Part shown: positions 37,721 through 46,953 of the stretch, in pieces
Layout: each line of letters begins with the position of its first letter
How positions within the stretch are numbered: the stretch's first letter is position 1
Assembly: GCA_036971475.1 (NCBI GenBank)
Contig: JBAIZL010000001.1
Coordinates: 149,057,544 to 149,121,543 of the forward strand
DNA: 64,000 nt
Direction of reading: 5' to 3'
Source of the DNA: Prosapia bicincta
Lineage: Eukaryota > Arthropoda > Insecta > Hemiptera > Cercopidae
Made by a program: the position numbers and the translations under genes
Notes under the pieces: model-generated
Told to the model about the DNA's origin: nothing
Database searches by the model: none
What the model saw: only the letters and a program-made list of their open reading frames with translations

Positions 37721-38957
37721 CAATGTACGAGTTCCTACCACAGTATATAGGGCAAGTATTTTTCTGTATATTTCATTACCGTATATAGCAATGTAAGAGT
37801 TTCTACTATATTATATAGAGCAAGTAAATTCGTGTATGTTTAATTACCGTATATGGCAATGTAAGAGTTCCTACCACAGTATATAGGGCAAGTATTTTCC
37901 TGTTTATTTTATTACCGTATATGGCAATGTGAAAGTTCCTACCACAGTATATAGGGCAAGTGCTTTCCTGTATATTTCATTACCGTATATGGCAATGTAA
38001 GAGTTCCTACCACAGTATATAGGGCAAGTATTTTTCTGTTTATTTTATTACCGTATATGGTAATGTAAGAGTTCCTACCACAGTATATAGGGCAAGTATT
38101 TTCCTGCATATTTCATTACCGTTTATGGCAATGTAAGAGTTCCTACTACATTATATAGGGCAAGTAAATTCCTGTATGTTTTATTACCGTATATGGCAAT
38201 GTAAGAGTTCCTACTACATTATATAGGGCAAGCAAATTCCTCTATATTTTATTACCGTATATGGCAATGTAAGAGTTTCTACTACATTATATAGGGCAAG
38301 CAAATTCCTGTATGTTTTATTACCGTATATGGCAATGTAAGAGTTCCTACTACATTATATAGGGCAAGTAAATTCCTGTATGTTTTATTACCGTATATGG
38401 CAATGTAAGAGTTAATACTACATTATATAGGGCAAGTAAATTCCTGTATGTTTTATTACCGTATATGGCAATGTAAGAGTTCCTACTACATTATATAGGG
38501 CAAGCAAATTCCTCTATGTTTTATTACCGTATATGGCAATGTAAGAGTTTCTACTACATTATTTAGGGCAAGCAAATTCCTGTATGTTTTATTACCGTAT
38601 ATGGCAATGTAAGAGTTCCTACTACATTATATAGGGCAAGTATTTTCCTGTTTATTTTTTTACCGTATATGGCAATGTAAGAGTTCCTACCACAGTATAT
38701 AGGGCAAGTGCTTTCCTGTATATTTTATTACCGTATATGGCAATGTAATAGTTCCTACTACATTATATAGGGCAAGTAAATTCCTGTATGTTTTATTACC
38801 GTATATGGCAATGTAAGAGTTCCTACTACATTATATAGGGCAAGCAAATTCCTGTATGTTTTATTACCGTATATGGCAATGTAAGAGTTCCTACTACATT
38901 ATATAGGGCAAGCAAATTCCTGTATGTTTTATTAACGTATATAGCAATATAAGAGTT
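37721..38957. repeat. 68-bp satellite, transition to subfamily B
   Basis: After about 37720 the monomers change to TATAGGGCAAGTA(A/T), TTCCTGTATGTTTTATTACC, GTATATGGCAATGTAAGAGT and TCCTACTAC, still 68 bp. Mixed A/B monomers occupy about 37720-38160. The array stops at the LTR element; the last four bases AGTT (38954-38957) are its target site. Confidence 0.95.
38954..38957. repeat. 4-bp target-site duplication of the LTR element, left copy
   Basis: AGTT here and at 46954-46957. The undisturbed monomer reads GTAAGAGTTCCTAC, which fits one copy of AGTT before insertion. Confidence 0.75.
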
Positions 38958-40973
38958 TCTTACCGACTTACTTTTTATAACCTTTGCCGTTGTTTATTTC
39001 TCTTCCTCAATTGCTAAGTCAGTAAGAAAGTAATGGTTTATCCATTGACTACGAACCTAATTTCATAGACCTGTGCCTCAAGGAATAAACCTCTCAGAGG
39101 AACCAACCCCTGAATTTTTGATAAAACCAATTAGCCTCCGATAAGCCCTGTTCAAGCTCCTTTTCGGGTAGTGGAATCTTTGAGAGACACTTGTGATTTA
39201 AAGACTATACCTGGATACCTAGTGAACTTATCTTATCTAGAATGAAAACACAGCTAATTGGAAAATATACATTTTTATTTATTTGTTCCAAGGTTCAAAT
39301 TAATTATTATTGTTTTTATTTAATTTCACAGGATTTTCTTGACTAATTATTTTTTCAAAATTTCATACAACTTGCCATTTAACTAAACATTATTATCTCC
39401 TTCTGTTTTTAAATTTTCTTATTATCATTAATTTTACATATAATTTAAATTATCAAAGTTACCATAATTAATTTTGTATATAATTTTGATTAGTAGAGTT
39501 AAATTTAACATATTTTAAAATCTGATTCTTTTTCAAACACTTAATATTACTATGTAATGCCTTTAGGCTAGGCCTTGAACAATTAACTTCTTTGGAAGTT
39601 ATTCATTATAAATTCACTTAGAAAAAGCCATATAAGATATACATCTTTATACTTAATCCATACATTCCCACAGCGATGGGAATGGAAAGTCAATTTTGAA
39701 TCTTTATTACTTAAATTTGGGTAACCTAAGAGAGTTGACTAATCAGTCCCTTAGGTTATTCCCATCTTATTTAATTTTGAAATTAAGTTAATATAATTTG
39801 AAGTAAAATGTTATTTAAAAAAGAATAATTAAATTGATTATATAACCTTGTACTGTAGAAATCTTTTTATCTTCATTAATGTTGTCATCTGTCGGTCCTG
39901 TTACAGCTTCAAGGGTCTTGGTAGGTAGGCGTCTCTCCATAATTTCGGTCAATCTTCTTATTTTCTTTAATTTTGCATTTTGGTGGTCGAAATTTTGTTC
40001 TGGGTATATATGAGCCCTTGCTCATATATATCTTCCTTCCCCTGATCACATCGTAGCACTTTTTACTCTGTTTTTAGCACATTTTTTCTTGTCTTGATCG
40101 CATGGTACAACAACACGTCTGCTCGCTTTGAGAGCCTAATGCATTCTGATTCTGGATAGCGTGCCTTTTGTGAGGCCCGTCTTCTCCAATTTCAAACTTC
40201 CCACGTCCCAGTATCCATTTTTCAACTTTTGACCAATCAGAAAGCCGTTGCCATGGCAATTGACTTTGTTTGTTCGAAAATTCTGAACTAAGATTAGTTT
40301 CCCTTTTTATAAAAGGCGTTTCTGTATTCTGATGTGTCCTTTGCATTTTTACCTTTTATTTAATAACATATTTGACTTTATTTCTTCTCATTTAATTTAA
40401 TTAACTTTTTAACATTCTTAATCCAAAGTTCGACTGTAGCGCTTTCGTTTCGTAGTGACAAGATTTATAATCAATGCCCTAAGCGGATTTTTCCGAAATC
40501 AAATATGACTTCTTCTATTATAACCTAATTTCTTAGGCTATTACACTTTAACATTTAATCTTTACTTTTACATAAATACTATTTTCCCTAGCTAGGCCTA
40601 ATTTACTTTCCTCACATCTTAATTTACATTCTTTATTCCTGATTATTTTTAAGTACAATTATTTTAATAGCCGGCATCTAGGCCTAGTTTGTTATACTAC
40701 ACAATTACCGTCTTTTTTTGTTTACATAATTTAGGCTATCCACTTTGAAGTGATAATTTTTCTTATTGCTTATAATTTATGTTTTTTAAGTCTAAAGTTA
40801 TTTCTAATTTTCTTCATTTTACTATTATTTACCCTAGTTTTAATATTATTATTATTATAATGTTTTAAAATTTTTATATATAAATTTAGTCAATTATTTA
40901 ACCCGGTTAGGTTTGATTCTGGTATTCTGTACAATTACCCAGATTCTTTGCATCGGACATTCTGGCCGCTGCA
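38958..40973 (-). repeat. 3' LTR of the gag-protease element
   Basis: Length 2,016 bp. In element orientation it begins TGCAGCGGCC and ends GTCGGTAAGA. It differs from the other LTR at 39911 (A versus C) and 40277 (A versus G); I found no other differences by eye. A 90-codon minus frame (40074-40346) lies inside, also present in the other LTR; I see no motif in it and do not call it a gene. Confidence 0.93.
40231..40314. promoter_or_regulatory. CCAAT, X-box-like palindrome and TATA in the LTR
   Basis: GACCAATCAG (40231-40240), GTTGCCATGGCAAT (40247-40260, one base from a perfect RFX-type X-box palindrome) and TATAAAAG (40308-40315) lie in the order and spacing of a promoter on the plus strand. 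On the minus strand the same AT block gives TATAAAAAGGG (40311-40301), the orientation needed for element transcription. The block could therefore fire in both directions. An identical block is at 46211-46294. Confidence 0.45.
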
Positions 40974-40976
40974 AAA

Positions 40977-40989
40977 TTCCCCCCTTTTT
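40977..40989 (-). other. Polypurine tract
   Basis: AAAAAGGGGGGAA on the minus strand, three bases before the TGCA start of the downstream LTR. This is the expected primer for plus-strand DNA synthesis. Confidence 0.85.
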
Positions 40990-41568
40990 AAATATATGAA
41001 AATTTTGGTTCTTCTCTCCCTTGAAACAGATAAACATAATTAATAACATATTTGTGAAAAGTAACATTAACACTTATACTAGTTTATATTAAAATTTTCA
41101 TATTCCTTTCATTAATCTACTATTCCTATTCATTTTCATAACTTAATTAATTTTACTAAAGTTCACAATTTACTCTCCTGTCCCTTTCACTCATATATAT
41201 CATTGTCACATTAGTCACTTCACATGCTATTTACTCATTTATTACTCCTGTCCTTAGTCACATTCTTTTTAATTTAATCTTATTTCAAGTTTATATTAAC
41301 TATACAATATTGTATATTGTAATCCTTATTTTACACATTCATTGTTGTTTAACACAACCTTTACTTTAATAAATTCAATGAATCCCGTTCATTTAACATA
41401 TGGCTTTTTCTTTCACATTTAATACTGATTTTATATTATTTGTCCTATGTATTTGGATTATGTTACTGCTTTAATCTACTACTTAGATTTATTTTACATT
41501 TTTATTTTTATTACTTAACCGTTACTCCCTATGTCACTGATGGATCATTTTTTATTTACCTTGCCTTA
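40990..41568 (-). other. Non-coding 3' part of the LTR element interior
   Basis: About 580 bp of AT-rich sequence lie between the protease-frame stop and the polypurine tract. RT or integrase motifs would be expected upstream of this point; none is seen in the six frames. Confidence 0.6.
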
Positions 41569-43185
41569 TTATCCTTTATTCTTTAAATATTTTCTTATCA
41601 TCCGTCCATCTTTATCTTTCTTTTTCTTCTTTCTCCTTTTCCAATTTCTTAACTTTCCCTTATTCTCCTTAAATCTAACTTTTATTTTTCTGTTTTTGAC
41701 TTGTAATGAAATGAAGGTTCTTCTCGTATTTGGATTGGCTCTCATTTTAATTGACTTTCGAACTCTTGAACTAGTAAATGGGTTTTTCTTTTTTCTTTCT
41801 TTAATTTCAATTTCTTTCCTTTGGGTTATCTCTCCAGAATCTAAAGTCTTAGTCATGGGCTTCCGAGCTACTTGTTGGTTATTCATTTTAACCTCGTTGT
41901 TCCCCCCTTTTAATTGTTTCGACGCGACGTTTATACTTTTATTTATATTTATTTTCTTATTTATTATTTTTCCACTCACATTATTTCCCCTTTTTGGCAC
42001 TATTTCGGCCTTACCTTGTTTATATTTTGGTTTGCTCTTAATCTCAGCTGCAGCTCTTCTTTCCATGTCCTTTGTTTCTTTATCTCCTGTTTTGACTCCC
42101 TCAGGTCTTAAATTTATTTCCTTATTTATTATATTTTCATTTTTGTTTTTTAATTTTTTGTTTTTGTTTAATTTTTCCTCTGTTTCATTTTTTATTTTTC
42201 TTTGATATTCGTTCGTTATATTTAAGATTTCCCCTTTACTTGTTTCTTGTCCATTTCCTCCTTCATTCATTCGGCAGTGCCCCTGCTTCTCGCACTGTCG
42301 CATTAACCCCTCCTTTTTGCTTTGATGCCCTATTGTTGATGCATCTTCTTTTTCCTGGGTTATCTTGCATATTTTTCGGACTTCTTCATTTTCCTCTATC
42401 TTTTGTATTTTACTTTTAAAGTCCTGGTACACCATTTCCCCTTCTATTTCGAATGTCACAAAGCGTCTATCCATGTTTATCCGTGCCTTTAGGTCATACA
42501 GTGTGTTGCACCCCATAATCATCTCCGACCGAAGTTTGGAGACCACTATGAAGATGCAGTCCACTTTTATGCCTTTAATTGTTAAGGGAATTAAGCATTG
42601 CCGGGTAACCTTTATTTGTGCAGTCTTAATGGCTGTTACAACTCCCACATTGTTGATGGGTAGTTCCAGGAACTTAAGCCCATGCAACTTGAGGTTGTTG
42701 TAAGCCTTTTCTTGAATGACTGACACGTCTGCACCCGTGTCAATCTCTACCTCTATAGAGTGCCCTTCTACCTCACAGTCAATTACAGGGCATGTTTCTT
42801 TCTTCTGGTTACCTTCGCCAATCTCCTTGTCCTCTTCTAACAATTCAGCACGAATATCAAGAGATAGTCCACCAACTCTACGCTCTTGATTTTGGTGTAC
42901 TTCATTGTTATTTTCCTGTTGTATTGTTTTTTTATTTTTGTTCTTTAGGTCTTCCGCCTTTCCTTTATTTACTGTTCCCTGTTTCTCCGGGTAATATTTC
43001 CTATATTTTGTTTGTTGTTGGATCTCTAATGGTTGTCTCCTCTTTTCCTTCCTACCATTAGGGATCCTCTCATTTAGTTTTTTGATTGACCACTTGGCCC
43101 TGGATTTTGTGGTCTCTTTTCTTTTGTCTGTGGGCCTTCTTCCGTTTGGTTTTGTGGCCTGTACTCTGGCCTTTGTTGTTGCCAC
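41569..43185 (-). CDS. Aspartic protease frame (pro) with long basic low-complexity tail
   Basis: The frame has no ATG at its left limit and overlaps the end of gag by 112 bp in the -1 frame, so it is probably made by frameshifting: after the A AAA AAC site the product reads KKLNERIPNG. Around residue 130 begins the protease: CPVIDCEVEGHSIEVEIDTG with DTG at about 149-151, then ADVSVIQ and, near residue 222, EMIMGCNTLYDLKARINM, the ILGxxxL-like C-terminal motif of retropepsins. It would cleave the Gag polyprotein. Residues 260-538 are rich in Lys, Glu and Asn (RKEIEIKERKKKNPF near the end) with no recognisable domain; RT, RNase H and integrase are absent. The frame is open throughout, as expected for a recently active copy. 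Confidence 0.85.
   Translation of the reverse strand: MATTKARVQATKPNGRRPTDKRKETTKSRAKWSIKKLNERIPNGRKEKRRQPLEIQQQTKYRKYYPEKQGTVNKGKAEDLKNKNKKTIQQENNNEVHQNQERRVGGLSLDIRAELLEEDKEIGEGNQKKETCPVIDCEVEGHSIEVEIDTGADVSVIQEKAYNNLKLHGLKFLELPINNVGVVTAIKTAQIKVTRQCLIPLTIKGIKVDCIFIVVSKLRSEMIMGCNTLYDLKARINMDRRFVTFEIEGEMVYQDFKSKIQKIEENEEVRKICKITQEKEDASTIGHQSKKEGLMRQCEKQGHCRMNEGGNGQETSKGEILNITNEYQRKIKNETEEKLNKNKKLKNKNENIINKEINLRPEGVKTGDKETKDMERRAAAEIKSKPKYKQGKAEIVPKRGNNVSGKIINKKININKSINVASKQLKGGNNEVKMNNQQVARKPMTKTLDSGEITQRKEIEIKERKKKNPFTSSRVRKSIKMRANPNTRRTFISLQVKNRKIKVRFKENKGKLRNWKRRKKKKKDKDGRMIRKYLKNKG
43020..43083 (-). promoter_or_regulatory. -1 ribosomal frameshift signal between gag and pro
   Basis: On the minus strand the heptamer A AAA AAC (43083-43077) lies in the gag frame and is followed at once by the gag stop TAA. 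After a 9-nt spacer, GGATCCCTAATGGT (43067-43054) can pair with ACCATTAGAGATCC (43033-43020): 13 of 14 positions pair, with a 20-nt loop. Slippery site, spacer length and stem are those of classical retroviral -1 signals. The shift moves gag into the protease frame exactly. Confidence 0.85.
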
Positions 43186-44444
43186 TGATTTTGCGGCCTA
43201 TTTCTTGGTCCCTCTCTTTGGTAGGGCCCCTGTCTCCAGTTTCCTCTCCCTTCTACCGGGTAAGGCTCTTGCCTCCAATTTCCCTTGTATCCGGGGTTTC
43301 TCGTTTGGTGTGTAAACCCTCTCCTTTCAGGTTCCCGTTCCTCAGTCCTAGGCTGAGTCCGGTTCCTGGTAGCCTCCTGCTCCATGTTCCTTCGGATGTA
43401 TTTTACCGCCTCCTCTATGTCGGTAGCCGCCATCCCGGAACATCCTATATACATTCTGTTCCCATAATGCTTCATAATCTTCATAATTAACTCCGCCTGA
43501 TTGTATGGCGGGGTTAGGTGTCTCGCCGTGTTCACCATTTTTAAGAAATAATTTACCATGTTGTTTGTGCCTCGATGGTATTCATATTTTCCATTTTCGA
43601 TTCTTCCTCGAATTCTCTCTTGTGCATGAGATCCCCAAAAGTGGCTAAAGAATCTCTCCTTAACTTCATCATAATTTTCCTCCTCCATATTCATGGCCAA
43701 CCACCATTCTTGTGCTGGTCCTTTAAGATGTCTCTCCATTATTTTCCTTTTTTGTCTTTCCTCCATGTCAGGATCAATTTCGGACATTATACCTTCTAGG
43801 TGTTTAATGAAATCAATAGGGTCTTCATCTTCCCTACCGTAGAATTCCTTCTTGCTTTTGTCTCCATTATCACCCATCTCAAACATCCTTGATTTAAACA
43901 AGGTAGCTATATTTATCCCTTCTCCCATATTCTTTATCTTATTCTCAACTACTTGTACCCTTCTTTCTACTTTTTTGACTTCTCCCTTAACTGTTTCTAC
44001 AGTCTGTTTATTTTCACTGACTGTTACCTCTAAGTTATACATCTTTTCTATAGTTTCTTGGATTTTATTTCCCATTTCCTCATTCTTTCTTGTAATTCCT
44101 TCATTTATTTCCTCTATCCTCTTATTCATGATTTCCCAAAGATTCTTAATTTCTTGTTTATCCTCCTCTCTTTCTTTCTTTCTTTCTACTTTTTCCTCCT
44201 CTCTTTCTTTCTTTCTTTGTTCCTCTATCATTTTTACTAATTCTTCTTGTTCCTTTATTCTCCCTTGTTTCTGTTCTTCCATCTCTTTTAATCTTTCCTG
44301 TTTTTGTTCCTCCATCTCTTTTAATCTCTCCTGTTTTTGTTCCTCCATCTCCTTTAATCTCTCCTGTTTTTGTTCCTCCATCATTTTTTTAAAAAACTTC
44401 ATCATTTCAGATGGTTCTGTGTCTTTTCTCTGTCTTGTCGCCAT
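43074..44444 (-). CDS. Gag structural polyprotein
   Basis: Intact 456-codon frame starting at an ATG about 480 nt after the primer site. The N-terminal third is a charged coiled coil with four tandem EEQKQERLKEM-type units (about 44250-44385) and a long Lys/Glu helix. The middle holds the capsid-type region: FYGREDEDPIDFIKHLEGIM, QEWWLAMNMEEENYDEVKER and FFSHFWGSHAQERIRG, matching the retrotransposon gag domain. The C-terminal end is rich in Arg, Gln, Gly and Pro (YKGNWRQEPYPVEGRGNWRQ) and probably binds RNA in place of CCHC knuckles, which are absent. It ends SGQSKN at the frameshift site. The protein would form the particle for reverse transcription. Confidence 0.9.
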   Translation of the reverse strand: MATRQRKDTEPSEMMKFFKKMMEEQKQERLKEMEEQKQERLKEMEEQKQERLKEMEEQKQGRIKEQEELVKMIEEQRKKEREEEKVERKKEREEDKQEIKNLWEIMNKRIEEINEGITRKNEEMGNKIQETIEKMYNLEVTVSENKQTVETVKGEVKKVERRVQVVENKIKNMGEGINIATLFKSRMFEMGDNGDKSKKEFYGREDEDPIDFIKHLEGIMSEIDPDMEERQKRKIMERHLKGPAQEWWLAMNMEEENYDEVKERFFSHFWGSHAQERIRGRIENGKYEYHRGTNNMVNYFLKMVNTARHLTPPYNQAELIMKIMKHYGNRMYIGCSGMAATDIEEAVKYIRRNMEQEATRNRTQPRTEEREPERRGFTHQTRNPGYKGNWRQEPYPVEGRGNWRQGPYQREGPRNRPQNQWQQQRPEYRPQNQTEEGPQTKEKRPQNPGPSGQSKN

Positions 44445-44913
44445 CTTAAAGTCTCGTATTTAACTATCCTTTTATTCCCTTACTAACTTCTCCTACTTCT
44501 ATATTTTTACTATATACTGAGTATTTAATTAAATATTCGTTTAGAATTGTGCTCGATGTGATCCGGTTCAGTGTTCCCTTGACCTTGTCTATCTAACGCC
44601 TATGTATTCTATTTACTTTCATTAATAACTAACATTATTATTTATATTATGCCCTACCGACGCCTACTGAATTTTATTTTACTTAATTATTTCCTTTTAA
44701 TTATTATTATTTATTCTAAGTTCTTTTTAATTTCATTTTTATTATAATTAACTCTTATTTAATTTAAAGAACTTCTTTCATTTTATGATTCCTATTATTT
44801 TTTACAATTTTAATTGAATTCTATTTAATTAATTTTATTTCACTAGGCTCCTTAGTCGATTTAAATCTGTCTCTATTTGATGTTGACCCGATGTTACAAT
44901 GTAAGCATCGAGC
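44445..44913 (-). other. Leader of the LTR element between primer site and gag
   Basis: About 470 bp of AT-rich sequence without an open frame; expected to hold the packaging signal. Nothing specific is recognised. Confidence 0.5.
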
Positions 44914-44931
44914 CTCAAACGTTGGGCGCCA
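44914..44931 (-). other. tRNA primer-binding site
   Basis: TGGCGCCCAACGTTTGAG on the minus strand begins with TGG, complementary to a tRNA CCA end, 6 nt downstream of the LTR end. The tRNA species is not determined. Confidence 0.8.
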
Positions 44932-44937
44932 TACTTT

Positions 44938-46953
44938 TCTTACCGACTTACTTTTTATAACCTTTGCCGTTGTTTATTTCTCTTCCTCAATTGCTAAGTC
45001 AGTAAGAAAGTAATGGTTTATCCATTGACTACGAACCTAATTTCATAGACCTGTGCCTCAAGGAATAAACCTCTCAGAGGAACCAACCCCTGAATTTTTG
45101 ATAAAACCAATTAGCCTCCGATAAGCCCTGTTCAAGCTCCTTTTCGGGTAGTGGAATCTTTGAGAGACACTTGTGATTTAAAGACTATACCTGGATACCT
45201 AGTGAACTTATCTTATCTAGAATGAAAACACAGCTAATTGGAAAATATACATTTTTATTTATTTGTTCCAAGGTTCAAATTAATTATTATTGTTTTTATT
45301 TAATTTCACAGGATTTTCTTGACTAATTATTTTTTCAAAATTTCATACAACTTGCCATTTAACTAAACATTATTATCTCCTTCTGTTTTTAAATTTTCTT
45401 ATTATCATTAATTTTACATATAATTTAAATTATCAAAGTTACCATAATTAATTTTGTATATAATTTTGATTAGTAGAGTTAAATTTAACATATTTTAAAA
45501 TCTGATTCTTTTTCAAACACTTAATATTACTATGTAATGCCTTTAGGCTAGGCCTTGAACAATTAACTTCTTTGGAAGTTATTCATTATAAATTCACTTA
45601 GAAAAAGCCATATAAGATATACATCTTTATACTTAATCCATACATTCCCACAGCGATGGGAATGGAAAGTCAATTTTGAATCTTTATTACTTAAATTTGG
45701 GTAACCTAAGAGAGTTGACTAATCAGTCCCTTAGGTTATTCCCATCTTATTTAATTTTGAAATTAAGTTAATATAATTTGAAGTAAAATGTTATTTAAAA
45801 AAGAATAATTAAATTGATTATATAACCTTGTACTGTAGAAATCTTTTTATCTTCATTAATGTTGTCATCTGTCGGTCCTGTTACAGCTTCCAGGGTCTTG
45901 GTAGGTAGGCGTCTCTCCATAATTTCGGTCAATCTTCTTATTTTCTTTAATTTTGCATTTTGGTGGTCGAAATTTTGTTCTGGGTATATATGAGCCCTTG
46001 CTCATATATATCTTCCTTCCCCTGATCACATCGTAGCACTTTTTACTCTGTTTTTAGCACATTTTTTCTTGTCTTGATCGCATGGTACAACAACACGTCT
46101 GCTCGCTTTGAGAGCCTAATGCATTCTGATTCTGGATAGCGTGCCTTTTGTGAGGCCCGTCTTCTCCAATTTCAAACTTCCCACGTCCCAGTATCCATTT
46201 TTCAACTTTTGACCAATCAGAAAGCCGTTGCCATGGCAATTGACTTTGTTTGTTCGGAAATTCTGAACTAAGATTAGTTTCCCTTTTTATAAAAGGCGTT
46301 TCTGTATTCTGATGTGTCCTTTGCATTTTTACCTTTTATTTAATAACATATTTGACTTTATTTCTTCTCATTTAATTTAATTAACTTTTTAACATTCTTA
46401 ATCCAAAGTTCGACTGTAGCGCTTTCGTTTCGTAGTGACAAGATTTATAATCAATGCCCTAAGCGGATTTTTCCGAAATCAAATATGACTTCTTCTATTA
46501 TAACCTAATTTCTTAGGCTATTACACTTTAACATTTAATCTTTACTTTTACATAAATACTATTTTCCCTAGCTAGGCCTAATTTACTTTCCTCACATCTT
46601 AATTTACATTCTTTATTCCTGATTATTTTTAAGTACAATTATTTTAATAGCCGGCATCTAGGCCTAGTTTGTTATACTACACAATTACCGTCTTTTTTTG
46701 TTTACATAATTTAGGCTATCCACTTTGAAGTGATAATTTTTCTTATTGCTTATAATTTATGTTTTTTAAGTCTAAAGTTATTTCTAATTTTCTTCATTTT
46801 ACTATTATTTACCCTAGTTTTAATATTATTATTATTATAATGTTTTAAAATTTTTATATATAAATTTAGTCAATTATTTAACCCGGTTAGGTTTGATTCT
46901 GGTATTCTGTACAATTACCCAGATTCTTTGCATCGGACATTCTGGCCGCTGCA
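44938..46953 (-). repeat. 5' LTR of the gag-protease element
   Basis: Length 2,016 bp, same ends as the other LTR, with C at 45891 and G at 46257 as the two differences found. It drives element transcription; TATAAAAAGGG on the minus strand at about 46291-46281 is the best TATA candidate, leaving roughly 660 bp of U3 upstream. Confidence 0.93.

Larger units (their letters stand above)
38958..46953 (-). mobile_element. Young LTR retrotransposon with gag and protease only
   Basis: Two directly repeated LTRs of 2,016 bp (38958-40973 and 44938-46953) bound an internal region of about 3.96 kb read on the minus strand. Next to the upstream LTR is a TGGCGCCCAACG primer site; before the downstream LTR is a polypurine tract AAAAAGGGGGGAA. 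Gag and a DTG-type protease are intact. There is no RT, RNase H or integrase motif in any frame of the internal region, so the element would need enzymes in trans. The 4-bp target duplication and gag/PR style suggest the Ty3/gypsy side, but without RT the class is not proven. It split the 68-bp satellite. Confidence 0.92.

Noticed and set aside
40074..40346. 90-codon frame in both LTRs
   Set aside because: It spans the likely promoter, has no recognisable domain, and is conserved only because the LTRs are nearly identical.
41531..44463. Plus-strand frames opposite gag and pro (for example 41531-42205 and 43852-44463)
   Set aside because: They are antisense shadows of the Lys/Glu-rich minus-strand genes, giving Phe/Leu/Ser-rich nonsense.
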